DNA of 64,000 bases from positions 14,076,109-14,140,108 of the forward strand of contig NC_088325.1 of NCBI RefSeq assembly GCF_910592395.1, written 5' to 3'. Positions 21,901 through 50,691 of the stretch are shown here, piece after piece. Origin of the DNA: Lineus longissimus. Taxonomy: Eukaryota; Nemertea; Pilidiophora; Heteronemertea; Lineidae. Positions within the stretch are counted from its first letter, which is position 1, and each line of letters opens with the position of its first letter. Under the pieces are notes generated by a model that was given only the letters and a program-made list of their open reading frames with translations, was not told the DNA's origin and searched no databases. The position numbers were made by a program, and so were the translations under genes.

Positions 21901-23115
21901 GGCAGAAGATTTTCCGTCTCTCGACAAATCCGAAAATACCCTCTATTCTAGGGACTCTATCTAGTCTGTCTGAATGGGCTTTTCCACCGTACCAGTACTT
22001 GACACCTTGCAAGCCGAGGTGTTTTGAACCAACTTCTCTGCAGACCTTAGTCGACTCTCATCCAGCCCTTTTACTCAAAGTCATCGACTTACCACACGTG
22101 TAATTTACCCTCACAAAGGTACCTCTGCGGATCGGCCTCTTACACCGCCCTTGGTATGCAAGGTTACAATATATCCAAAGATAAGAAGGGTCTCCTCTCG
22201 TCCATTTCCTTTCGTCAGGCGGTTTTTGGCAGGCGAGGTCCCTTTGAACTTCAATGGAATGCAACAGTATCGTATTCGGGGAGGGACATCTTATCTCTAA
22301 CGTCGTTTTCTGTGGCGAACAGATTTCTTTCACTATGAAAAAGGAATTCATGCTCAGAATTGAAGACAAGGATAAATTAAAGACAAATATCAAAGGTGTC
22401 AATGCCAGAACATGGCTAAGGCGAAAATATGTCCTATTCCAAGTCGTGGTGGTGGATTACGATGTGTTCAGAACATGGCTAAGGCGAAAATAGGTCCTAT
22501 TCCAAGTCGTGGTGGTGGATTACGATGTGTTCAGAACATGGCTAAGGCGGAAATAGGTCGCATTCCAAGTGGTGGTGGTGGATTACGACGTGTTCAGAAC
22601 ATGGCCAAGGCGGAAATAGGTCGTATTCCAAGTCGTGGTGATGGATTACGATGTGTTCAGAACATGGCTAAGGCGGAAATAGGTCGCATTCCAAGTCGTG
22701 GTGGTGGATTACGACGTGTTCAGAACATGGCCAAGGCGGCAATAGGTCGTATTCCAAGTCGTGGTGATGGATTACGACGTGTTCGTTATATCCGTCGTAA
22801 GCGCAGATTCAATTTGGAATTTAAAATTTGTAAACTGCAAGTGGGAATATCGACAACGATGTAAATTAAATTGCATACTAGTGTGTCACTAGATAATGGT
22901 GTAAGTCGGGGAGTGAGTAGGACATACGACATCCAGTGAACGCGTTCCCACGAGTCTGACTTGTTTAAGATTGTATTTCATTTTTCGAGAGCAGGGAGTC
23001 AAAAACACTGCCTCTGCATGTAATTCCGCTGTTCAATATTACAATAATTCTTACCTAAGCCTAGAACTGTCAAAGGCAGCAGAGCCAAGATTACGACAAA
23101 GAATGAAAGCCTCAT
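18960..23115 (-). CDS. Gene A: type I membrane protein with SUEL-like lectin and CUB-like domains
   Basis: Six minus-strand exons join in phase: 23055-23115, 22093-22332, 21176-21559, 20714-20778, 19909-20210 and 18960-19086. They give about 392 residues. Order: signal peptide (MRLSFFVVILALLPLTVLGLG); SUEL/Gal_Lectin-like module (LEIRCPSPNTI ... WIYCN ... RVNYTCG); CUB-like module (LYLHSTGY, NCTCRLSP, FIYFRPES); short cysteine segment (VACNGALGYP); poly-Thr/Pro stalk; TM helix (VPWVIIIVIVVAGVVIVL); basic tail (RRVRKREGS). SUEL domains bind sugars in the known family, but here the YGR motif is missing, so binding is uncertain. The end of the tail is the least certain part: a weak donor at 18976 could extend it. 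It is paralogous to gene B at 24746-27547, with the same exon phases. Confidence 0.72.
21176..21559 (-). CDS. Gene A exon 3: CUB-like module
   Basis: The acceptor GTCTTTCAG precedes 21559 and the donor follows 21176 (GGAT|GTAAGT). It encodes about 128 residues with LYLHSTGY, TNCTCRLSPAG, FTLSVHDSL and VFIYFRPES, a CUB-like beta-sandwich pattern. It aligns by eye with 26027-26407 of gene B. Confidence 0.7.
22093..22332 (-). CDS. Gene A exon 2: SUEL-like lectin module
   Basis: The acceptor CCTTTTTCATAG precedes 22332 (an alternative AG six bases downstream keeps the frame), and the donor TGTG|GTAAGT follows 22093. It encodes EICSPQKTTLEIRCPSPNT and ends TFVRVNYTCG. The L-I-C-P start and V-x-V-x-Y-x-C end are the framing motifs of Gal_Lectin domains. 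Confidence 0.68.
22409..22786 (+). repeat. 63-bp minisatellite, six tandem copies, in gene A intron 1
   Basis: Units start at 22409, 22472, 22535, 22598, 22661 and 22724. Because 63 is divisible by three, one plus-strand frame is open through all copies and would encode 21-residue units like MAKAEIGRIPSRGGGLR. It lies in the intron between the signal-peptide and lectin exons of gene A, antisense to it, so the frame is probably fortuitous. Confidence 0.92.
23055..23115 (-). CDS. Gene A exon 1: signal peptide
   Basis: ATG at 23113-23115 (minus) opens a 20-codon hydrophobic leader with a basic N-terminus (MRLSFF) and a small-residue end (VLGLG). It is followed by TTAG|GTAAGAAT. It leaves in phase 1, as the next exon requires and as in gene B. 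Confidence 0.75.
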
Positions 23116-24745
23116 CGTTCCAGCTCTTGTGTATTCCTAAATCTATTTCGCCCAAAAGTTGATGTCGAGGTGGCCGACTAGCTCAACCAAATTCAACTAC
23201 GAAGAATATCCAGGTCGGGATAAAAAAACCCGCACACAAACAGCAGAAGTGTGTTCATGTATAATAGATTTTAAGGGTATATACCAAGTAAAATGATATA
23301 GGTATGGGGCATTGTGGCACCTTTCATCAAAATTTCGATTGACGTCATCCAGCCTGGCGAAGAACCAACTGGCACTGAAGAAAATACAAGGTAAGCTAAC
23401 ATGTACTACCATCCTTAGATCTGGAACGGGGCTATTCAAAATAAAACTACCAAACATCGTGACAATGACTCATCATTCTCCTTATTTGGATATTGATATC
23501 CCCACGGACAAGTCCGTGATATCGCAAAGAAACCCTCATTATATACCAGTAGTCTGTTCTTTTGATAAACCAATCACCCGGAACTTACTTTATTGCATTC
23601 GATTTGGATTTAGGTCAAATAACTCATCTCTAATCATATGATCAAAACGACCATTGACACAAACGTTTAACAAAGTATTCATTATTGCATATGCCAAAAC
23701 GGCGAAAAGGCTTTAGACAAGTCTTTCAAATCGCAAACTATCAATTCTCATTGCCAACAACTAACTTCTTCAAGCTCTAATCATTTTTTTGTGCCATAAT
23801 AAGAAGCATGATTTGCCATATAATTGCTGTATCGAAATATGCTCGCCGATCGCATTTTTCGCTCATTCACACGAAAAATCACGTCTCATTTATTACTATC
23901 GTAAAAAGCAGCGACGTCGATACTTATCGTAGTGTTGGTTTGTGCATTGGAAACATCAGCACCCGTCACCTCTGAGGTTTAGGTGTAACAGACGAAAATG
24001 TCCCCTGGAAAAGTGTCCGAGACACCAAGGGCCAAGCAGTAAACGGCGTTAAATAATAAAGAAACATCTAACTTGATTATGCGAAAGTTCATTTATTTCA
24101 CTCGATATAGTTTATTAAATTTACCATATACCGCAACATACTAATGACAGATATGCTTCGATTGTCTTGGATACACAAAAAAAAAACGATCAAAAAGAGG
24201 ATATCACCTGTATCTTAACTCTTTCAGCCCTAGCCATTTTTTGCGGTGAGATGTATTTGTACTCATTTATTGTAGTTCGGCCTCAGCGTCGATGTACTGA
24301 TATGCTCGAAAAACTACACCGCGGACGCATTGGCCTGGCTCTGTCCTGTCATAAAGATATCCAATTAGGATGACTCAATGGACTGCCCCGGGGGTCTACG
24401 GAAACCCAGAGTCAGTCGTTACTTCATCCCCTCGCAGACTCGGTCTTTAGTGCCAAGTGTTGGCCTGAAGTTCAGGATGATATACTGAATGTCCTTTCAC
24501 TTGTTCAATTCCACTACACAGATGCTGATCTGTGTATGATTCCAAGGACATTTCCTGCAGGGTCAATCCACTTCACTCAAGGACCGAGTTCAACAGGAGC
24601 AGTTTGGTTCCCAAGTTTAAATTTCGCCGCAACGGCAAACTGCGATGGTTTCCGCTGTCGTGGAATCACTATTTTACTGTTCCAATTTTCTATATAGGCT
24701 ACTGTCTATTTCTCTAATAAATTCAATGCTTTTATTAAATAGCCT
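23116..24745. other. Spacer between gene A and gene B; likely gene A promoter
   Basis: No coding exon is supported on either strand. The region runs from the gene A start codon to the gene B stop codon. A minus-strand AATAAA (24731-24736) sits just after the gene B stop and is a plausible but very close polyadenylation signal. Confidence 0.5.
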
Positions 24746-27547
24746 TCAACTCTGTTTACTACCATCACCACTACGTGACGCCCTAATGTTTAGCGTGTCC
24801 GTATTCTTCGGATGATCAAAATAAACCAGTTCTTTTGGTGAAAGTGCTAAAGCTTTGTGGGACGAGTGGTCTGCCGCTCGGCCACCAGGTGTCTCTGGGA
24901 TGAATTTTGGTCTTCCGCTCGTGAGGTAGAGGCTCCGGTCCACCCTCACGCATATCAGTTCGATAGGTGCTTTCACCGGCTTGGCATTTTCCAGGCGTTC
25001 TCGTCGTTTTTTTCTGAAATGATGACAAATAAATAACTAAAGATCTCAGCTGAAGATGTTTCAGTGCTAGATTTAGTGCGCTTTGTTTTCTTATCATGGT
25101 AAAGTTACGAATCTACCTTAAATGGCCAAACCAACGGCGAATCCTACCGTAGAGTAACCATCCTCGACTTGCTTTTGTAACCAGAAGAGATGAGGCCACA
25201 TGGGGACGAACTGACTTGGTCTGCAGATTTTGGATTGGCCGGTTACTTACCTGACTAGTACCACAACCAAAATGATAATTGTGATCACGATGACGATAAC
25301 AGGCACTAGGTAGTAGACACTAAAGCTGGATCCAGGTGTTCCTGTTGGAGTCAATGCCGTTAATCCATATGTTGTTATTTTCGGCGCCGTTTCATTTTTT
25401 GATGTTGTAGTTGGCAGGTTTGTTGTTGTTGTTGTTGTTGTTGTCGATGCTGTTGTAGTTGTAGTAGTTGTAGTTGATGTTGTCGTCGGGCATAGAGATG
25501 GTGATATCGTTGGGCTTGCCGTGGGAATCGTCCCTAGCTTTCCATTACAGGTCAGCAATACTGTTTCCGGTGCTGCTGAAAGCGCAAAAACATCCTGAGA
25601 TTCAGGTTTTGATAAGCCTTCGTTATCCTTAGTATATATACAGAAATATCGAGAGGCGATCGGAGTATATTGAAAACCACTGGTAGAAAATGGTGTGTTT
25701 ACACTTTCCAGCCTAAACGGTCCTAAACGTCTGTTCTCGTAGATATAGCTACAGAAAAAGAAAGTTTATCTATGTACAAAAGCGATGAGAAAATTTCTAT
25801 CAACTTGATCTTTCTAGATGGCGAATTCGGAGTAAAGTGACAACTGTGACATGAAAACATCGCCTATGCTCAGCCCTCCTGAGGGAACTACTGGTCTTCG
25901 ATGAATTTACTTTGATGGCAGCACGGTACGAATGCGAGATTTAAGGTTCTTAAAGCATATCATATCCCCTATATTTTTTTTACGAAACTGTTCAATACTA
26001 TAGACCTACTAGGCATGTTCTCTTACCATTGGCCATGGCTTGCGTTTCGACTCTAATCCACATATAAGCTTTTCTCCCAGTGAACTGGGGTTTGAATATC
26101 ACCACCATACCCTTTCTAGTAACGGAACGTTTGGCCGCCAGATAACCGACTTCATCCAACACTGTCGTGATATCTTCTCTCCCACCATTCCATTCTATTC
26201 TCAATGACTCTGGCATCGACGTCAGCATATCAAGAACCGTCAACGTGATGTCACTTCCGGATGCTGTAAGCAGCCTGCACGTACAGTTTGTCTGTGTTGT
26301 TGTTGTGTCGAATTTCGGGTAGCCTGGGGTGTGAAGATAAAATGGTGTCGGTACGACAAATCCAACATCGGAGCAGAGATCTTGCCTGTGCAGGGAAAGA
26401 CGGTTCACTGGAAATAAAGAAACGAAGCTTGTAAGAGAAGGTAGAAGTGAGCGGTAGTAATACATACAATCTCAAGTATGATGGAGGAGTGGGGGTAGAA
26501 AGTATTCAAAAAATCATGACACAACGTGTTTCTAGCATGAATGGTATCATTCCAAAGGCCACTACGAGCTAATGCAATGGAATTCATTCACTCGCAACTT
26601 CGATTCCTGAAGAAAATACTTAAGGATGCTTAGGCTGAAAGCTGCATGGAACGGAATTCATTCACTCACAACTTCGATTAGATGCTTAAGGATGCTTGGG
26701 CTGAAAGCTGCATGAGTGGAATTCATTCACTCGCAACTTCGACCCGATTCCTGTAAAGAGTGCTCAAAGGGCTGAAAATTGCATGAAAAACTCAATACTT
26801 TCCCCAACTATCAAGTTACGGGGGGCGTCCCCTGGATCCGTGCTTACACATAACTGCTGAACCTTACCACAAGTGTAAAACACTTCCAATCGGACTGCAC
26901 TGTGGTCGTGGTAGGTAATGGGCGTGCAGCTTGAACCACGGAGGTTACAGCTGTTCCATACCATGTGTGATGCCGTATCATTTGGCTTCCAAGCGTCAGT
27001 TGAGGAAGTGGCGTTGCAATCGGTCAAGATCTGGCTCTTCGATTCCTTTATAAGGATGACTGGTGCGCATGCTTTGGGGCAGTTTATAGGTGGATTGAGC
27101 GTCTCGGACTTGGTCAGGCAGAAGGTTGCCCTTTCTGAAAGAAAATAACGCTCCGAAGTTGAGAAGTCTTTACCACCAATTATCAACGCGTATACGGTTG
27201 ACAAATCAACATCTTTGATGATTCCTTCAGGCATGAAACTGACATTGATTTGATTACTTCGGTGATTGGCTGCAAGCAAATGCGCCATCACCGAGGCATG
27301 TTGATATATGCAACTCAGGCATAAATCGGGTATAATCAGGGAGATGCCTCGGTTTTGGCCCACATTTTAGCGCCAACCAATACCACAGATACACCAGATC
27401 GGTATCTTCTTTAGTTCAAATCATTCCCCATATTTCGCATATACAGCTCTCTGTGGACAAACGAGTCAACTTACCATCTTTACCATAACAGGCAATAATG
27501 AACAACAGCACTCCAACAAGCACTGTGTGCAGAATACGTCCATCCAT
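24746..27547 (-). CDS. Gene B: type I membrane protein with SUEL-like lectin and CUB-like domains (paralogue of gene A)
   Basis: Five minus-strand exons join in phase: 27475-27547, 26868-27134, 26027-26407, 25251-25575 and 24746-25013. They give about 437 residues. Order: signal peptide (MDGRILHTVLVGVLLFIIA); SUEL-like module (TFCLTKSETLNPPINCP ... EVFYTCG); CUB-like module (FYLHTPGYPKFD, TNCTCRLLT, MVVIFKPQF); LLTCNGKLGTIPT; Thr-rich stalk; TM helix (VPVIVIVITIIILVVVLV); basic stop-transfer RKKRRER; then an 80-residue tail ending at TGA 24746-24748. Exon phases equal those of gene A, except that the cysteine segment and stalk/TM are one exon here and two there. Function is unknown; a surface adhesion or recognition role is inferred. 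Confidence 0.75.
25251..25575 (-). CDS. Gene B exon 4: cysteine segment, Thr-rich stalk and TM helix
   Basis: The acceptor GCGCTTTCAG precedes 25575 and the donor GTCAG|GTAAGT follows 25251. It encodes ETVLLTCNGKLGTIP, a long run of Thr with a few Ser/Ala, then the TM helix. The stalk is a coding microsatellite of ACA/ACT/ACG codons and is expected to be heavily O-glycosylated and length-variable. Confidence 0.76.
26027..26407 (-). CDS. Gene B exon 3: CUB-like module
   Basis: The acceptor TTTATTTCCAG precedes 26407 and the donor AATG|GTAAGA follows 26027. It encodes 127 residues, including PFYLHTPGYP, TNCTCRLLTASG, LRIEWNGG and KAYMWIRVE. The HTPGYP motif is typical of the start of CUB domains. 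Confidence 0.74.
26579..26750. repeat. About 70-bp tandem repeat, three units, in a gene B intron
   Basis: GGAATTCATTCACTC recurs at about 26579, 26653 and 26718. Each copy is followed by CAACTTCGA and, in the first two, by GGATGCTT(A/G)GGCTGAAAGC. It is non-coding. Confidence 0.85.
26868..27134 (-). CDS. Gene B exon 2: SUEL-like lectin module
   Basis: A strong acceptor TTATTTTCTTTCAG precedes 27134 and the donor TGTG|GTAAGG follows 26868. The exon encodes 88 residues with the C-P start and the VFYTCG end shared with gene A. It has N-x-T/S sites (NATS, NDTA). The central part has diverged strongly from gene A. Confidence 0.68.
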
Positions 27548-30219
27548 TTTGATGTCGAAGATCTAAGGTTAATCCACTGAATGTCTCAGGGCGAAGCGGT
27601 CTGTTTTGGGTAAATACCATTAATATCCATACGGTAAGCCTTTTTCAACACATCTAGTTGAAGAAAGGATGACGTTATGTTTATGTTTGAAACCAGGAAG
27701 GTTTTGGAACATTGGACATTTTTATGAACAGCTCTAAAAAATTTTTTGTCGCTGATCGCTGAAGTGTCCTCTTCAGAGAGATTCTATCTTCAAAACGTCT
27801 CCTCAGACTGTCTCCTCAGTTAACACATGACAAAACCGCTTTGTTCTTGCGCGAATAGAGAGAATAAAAAAAAGGATGAAGAAATGGCTTTACTCCTCAA
27901 GTAACGGCGAACCTAGGGTGCTAGTGGTCAGTGGTACCTGTGGAAACGATGTAGAACTGAACTGACGTGACTTCAGTATATTCTCGGAGATATATAGCCT
28001 AAGTCGCGATTTAAGCCTGGGCGACCATGCTCATTGATGCTCGGAGAAGTCCAGTTGTCATCCTCGACAGTCTTCCTTTTGGAGGGGCGAATGTGATCTG
28101 CAGTTCCTCTGGAGGTACTAAGTAGGCTATTGCTTGAAGAGGTATCCTGTTCGTAACCAGGTTTGTGCTGTCACCAGTACCGATACATCCTTCAACAAGC
28201 GTGAATGAAATATCTTATCAAATGTGACAGTTTACATGTTTCGATACAATCCTGAATAAAGATCGAAGTTCATTTGTTACGAAAGTGCCCGCCAGGCGAG
28301 TGTCGTAGGGTCAGTTTGGGTAGAAGCGTCCAGTGATTGACGATTTTCTTGAGATCTCCCAATCAAACGTTCGTCCATGGCGACAAGTGCCATCTCTTCG
28401 TTTCCTCGCCAGAGTGCATTAAAAAGAGCAAGAGGTTAATCCAGCAGTATATATGTTATCTCATGTTATGTTGACCATCCTTCAATTTCTATTCCAAAGT
28501 TAGGTTTTTCAGTGACGTGCTCTTGCAAAACCGGTGAGTTGAAGACTTCAGAGAGGAACCTCCGTGGGCTTATCGCGTCTTTTGCTTTCGATTTATACTT
28601 AAGAAACAGCAAACAGGCCCAAACAAGGTTTCTGAATGGGATCCCAAAAACACATTGAGATCAATGACATAAATTACGATCCACACCCACCGCACTAGGC
28701 CGGTCGAGATTGGAGATATACAATGACTATCACAATATCCCATTATAGGCCTATGAAGTGTAAAAAACTGCATACGAGTAAATATCAAAGAAAACCCCAC
28801 CAAACATATCTAATGACTGTGATTTATGATGAGAATGCCATATGATATTGTTCATTCCACTGAGAAAGATCAATTACTATCCCGCTATATATTCTGAACA
28901 CTAATGGTGTAAAGATGGTACACTTGTCATTGAATGAATATATAACAAACTAGCCCGTAAACGTTGTTCCCAATCAAGTGCATCCTTCACTGACGTCACA
29001 TGATGACGGGCCATCTTGGCCGTCACACGTGGTCACGACGTAAAGGAAATGCATTTGCATGGCCGTCATAACGTCACGGCGTGACGTCACGTCACGTGAG
29101 GAACATCTATAGACCCATGCATTGGGGACAACGTTTATGAAGACGTCGCATCACGTCACGTCAGAGTAATGTAAAATCGTCAGAGCTGCAATGCATCGTG
29201 ACGTGAAGACGGCCAACACTATGTAAACGTTGTTCCCAATCAAGTACGCCTACATGAATGTATAAGCCAGGTAGACATCTGGGAATGCTTATATTCACGT
29301 CCCAGTGTCGAAGATGAGCCACAAAATGAGCAAAAAGGGGCACCTGCATGGAGAAGGATGATGCGGCGCCAGCTTTTCGACATCCTAGTAGTATAGTAGG
29401 TAAATTTTTGTTTGGTAGGCCTATTATGAATGATCAGAGATGGCGATAGGCCTAGGCCTACACCTTTTAGGCTCACAATGTCAATAGCCTAGGCCTATCA
29501 CATAGATTTCAGAACCTTGATCCTGAGTGAGGAAAGAAACTGACTCGAACACTCGGCCACGGCCATTCCAGAAGTAAGAAAAGGTGTCGAAAATTAATGG
29601 AAAAACAAAAAAAGATGTAGCCTAAAACCATAACCTAACATTTTAGACCAGTTCATTGTAAATAAATAGCATTTCTAGTTCTACATTTACATGTTTAAGA
29701 AGATTTTCTTACAATATCTAGCTTTGATATATTCAGTTTATTCCACTCTTATTATTTACTCATTATCTATGTATAATAAACAGTTATTATTTTCGGCTCA
29801 TATTTGTGACTCGCTCATCCAAAATTTCAAAATGGCCGACAATTGTTAGTTTTTTTCGAGCAGTGGAGCACGGTAAAATCAAGTTTTTCATATGAATTTC
29901 GAAATCTAAATGCTACATAAATGAGTGCAAATGAGAGAAGACTATTTGTACCTATCAGTCACCAACATCAACATGCATTGCATTGCTGCATGTGGATGTG
30001 TTCTGCGCATATGCAATGCAATGCATGGTGATACCATCGCCATCGGTGTATACATCCATGGACCATGTAGGCTAATTGTTAAGGAGCCTGGTCCCTTGAA
30101 AAAGTTGAATTCATGGGGCTAAATCTTTAGTCGAATGGCGTGTTGTGTTAACCCCTGTGTTATGAGGCTTCTCTTTAGTCTTTGTCTAAGGGCGTCTCTC
30201 AATGTTTATCTTTCAACAG
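27548..30219. other. Divergent intergenic region between gene B and the zinc-finger gene
   Basis: It contains the ACGTCA-rich block (28957-29245) and short GGCCTA repeats near 29445-29500. At 29827-29840 the sequence AAAATGGCCGAC resembles a YY1-type promoter element. A 5' non-coding exon of the zinc-finger gene is expected here, because its first visible exon begins at an acceptor. Confidence 0.45.
28957..29245. promoter_or_regulatory. CRE-like (TGACGTCA) cluster framed by a 23-bp direct repeat
   Basis: Two perfect TGACGTCA palindromes are at 28991-28998 and 29082-29089, with about ten further ACGTCA/TGACGT half-sites and a CACGTG at 29093-29098. The block is bounded by direct copies of GTAAACGTTGTTCCCAATCA at 28957 and 29223. 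It lies between divergent genes and could be a shared enhancer, or a repeat element. Confidence 0.5.
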
Positions 30220-31738
30220 ATACAATCCAAGATGTGTGATGAGATTCATCAAGATGTTGAGGACAAGACTGTCATGTCTGATCGAGGAACACTACCCAAA
30301 TCAGAATGTGCTGAAAGAAAACACAGCCCTGATAGTTCTGCTGAAAAAATATGGTCAACTGGTAGTATCATATCTAATCTTCCAGAGGATATTGCAGCTT
30401 GTATACCACCAGATGTGGATTGTGGAAACTTGGACGGGGTCATGATTAAGGAGTCAAAAACTGCAGAAGGAGGTGCTCACCATGTTGGTGGAGTTGCCAC
30501 AAGTAGTTGTGTCTCACTCTTAGCTCCCTTGGTAAGTATCGCTATGCAGACACCTTTCTACTGCAGACACCTGTCTACTGCACACACTCTTACTAATGAA
30601 GACCCTGGATTTGGTCTAAATTGGTCGTTTTCATTGAATTTGACCTCTAACCTCGGTAAATGTAATTAGGACACTAGGACTAACCGAAGAAAACATGTAT
30701 ACACAACTAAGTAGACTTCAAACACTGGGCGATTCAAATAATCCTTTGCTTTGTCCGTTTCAGCCTTCATCCTCCAAGCAATCAGGCCTGGCTTCTATGT
30801 CAGATCTTGAAACTTCTCCAAGAATAGATTCAGTCCGCAGTTCTTTCACAAGAAAGGAACATAACAGCAAACCTTCAAAGAAGTACAAATGTGACCTATG
30901 TGGCAAAGCATTTGTGAGGCCGACCCAGCTAACTGAACACATCCGTGTCCATACAGGAGAAAGACCATATAAATGTGACCAATGTCATAAAGCATTTGCC
31001 CAGAAAGGTGGACTTTTCCAGCATACACGTGTTCATACAGGAGAAAGACCATTCATGTGTGAACTTTGTGCGAAAACATTCACGGCCAAGAACCATTTGA
31101 TTACTCACTATCGTATTCATACAGGAGAGAGACCATTTGAGTGTGCGCTATGCGAGAAGACATTCAGGAAGAAGGACAATCTAACAAAGCATCAGCTTAC
31201 ACACACTGGAGACAAACCATTCAAATGCAACCAGTGCGATAAAGCTTTTACTTCAAATGGTACTCTAACCGAGCATCAACGTATTCATGCAGGTAAAAGA
31301 CTTTTCAAATGTGAACTCTGCCTGAAAGCTTTCACACACCGAAGTACTTATAACAAACATATCAAAAGTATCCATGTGAGTGAAAGACCATTCCGTTGCG
31401 ACAAGTGTTATAAGACATACAAACGGAGTGATCATCTAAAAGATCATCTCCGTACGCACTTGATTGAACAAGCCTTTAAGTGTGACCTGTGTGACAGAGG
31501 TTTTTCTGAAAGCACGCAACTGGTTGAGCACAAACGGATTCACGCTGGAGAAAAACCATTTCTGTGTACCGATTGTAATAAGTCGTTCACATTGAGATGT
31601 GATTTCAAAAGGCATCGACGTATTCATACTGGGGAAAGACCATATAAGTGCGACAATTGTGACAGAGCTTTTGCAACAACAGGAAATCGTCTCTCGCATA
31701 GTAGGCGATGCAAGGAAAAATCACAGGTTGCGCCTTGA
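30220..31738 (+). CDS. C2H2 zinc-finger protein, ten fingers, two coding exons
   Basis: Exon 30220-30531 (acceptor TTTCAACAG, ATG 30232-30234, donor TTG|GTAAGT) encodes 100 acidic/polar residues without a recognised SCAN, KRAB, BTB or ZAD domain. Exon 30764-31738 (acceptor CCGTTTCAG) encodes 324 residues and stops with TGA. The total is about 424 residues. Fingers 1-9 are C2H2 and finger 10 ends in H-x3-C (SHSRRC), so it is C2HC. Linkers are canonical TGERP between fingers 1-4 and 9-10 and drift elsewhere (AGKRL, VSERP, LIEQA); finger 6 has a longer H-H spacing. It is a nuclear DNA-binding protein by family. No one-to-one orthologue was recognised. The joined exons are both phase 0. Confidence 0.88.
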
Positions 31739-32417
31739 AAGTCGCTCCTTAGAGTAAAAATAAATACAGATTACTCCGTGGAAATGCAGACTGCTCTGTA
31801 TTTTTACCTGCCATGTTATCTAGAATATATTGCTTGTTGCATTTAAACTCTTGGATGTGATAGAAGGGACTTAGGTGATCACATTTTGCATGTACCTTAT
31901 TTCTTTGTTGTCTACAATATATCTCTTATGTGTGATTATGAGTAAATGTGAGGATAGTACTGTCAAATATTAGTTGTTGTCTTTGCGTATCAACTCTAGT
32001 TGCTGCAAACCAAGAAATATTTGCCTGCTTTTATCAATCAAGATATGTCCTCGGTCCCTCTTAAGTGTGTCTTATCAAAATTGGTCTTATGAGGACATAG
32101 TCACAACCAGATTGTCAGGACAACCTCTCACTCAAGACACAATCCCCCTTGATTCCTCTTGACCAAAAGAGTGTGACATTCCGATTTTACCATGGTGAAT
32201 CTGATATCTTTTTCGTAGGGCACTTTCTCAATCCAAGCAAAAAGTCCCAGGGAGCGAAATGACTGGGGGCGAAAAGGTCAGAGAGCCAAACGGCCAGACA
32301 GGTCATTGTCGGAGAAAGCACGTGGCAATGTTATTATTTACGTTGTAGCCATGGATTATGGTCACATGGCTCATTTGCATAAAATCCATGTGTCATGGCC
32401 GCCGATGATTTGGAGTG
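31739..32417 (+). promoter_or_regulatory. Short spacer; likely promoter and 5' UTR of the TMEM145-like gene
   Basis: Only about 680 bp separate the zinc-finger stop from the TMEM145-like start, on the same strand. The end of the segment has CATGGCCGCC (32395-32404) and an octamer ATTTGCAT (32374-32381), both common in animal promoters. No TATA box was assigned. Confidence 0.4.
31759..31764 (+). terminator. Polyadenylation signal AATAAA of the zinc-finger gene
   Basis: AATAAA lies 21 bases after the stop codon at 31736-31738, on the coding strand. A very short 3' UTR would result, or later sites may be used. Confidence 0.45.

Positions 32418-50691
<18,274 letters not shown>

Noticed and set aside
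22412-22864. 150-codon plus-strand frame with 21-residue repeats as a protein gene
   Set aside because: A repeat unit of 63 bp without a stop automatically keeps a frame open. No promoter, splice signal or homology supports it.
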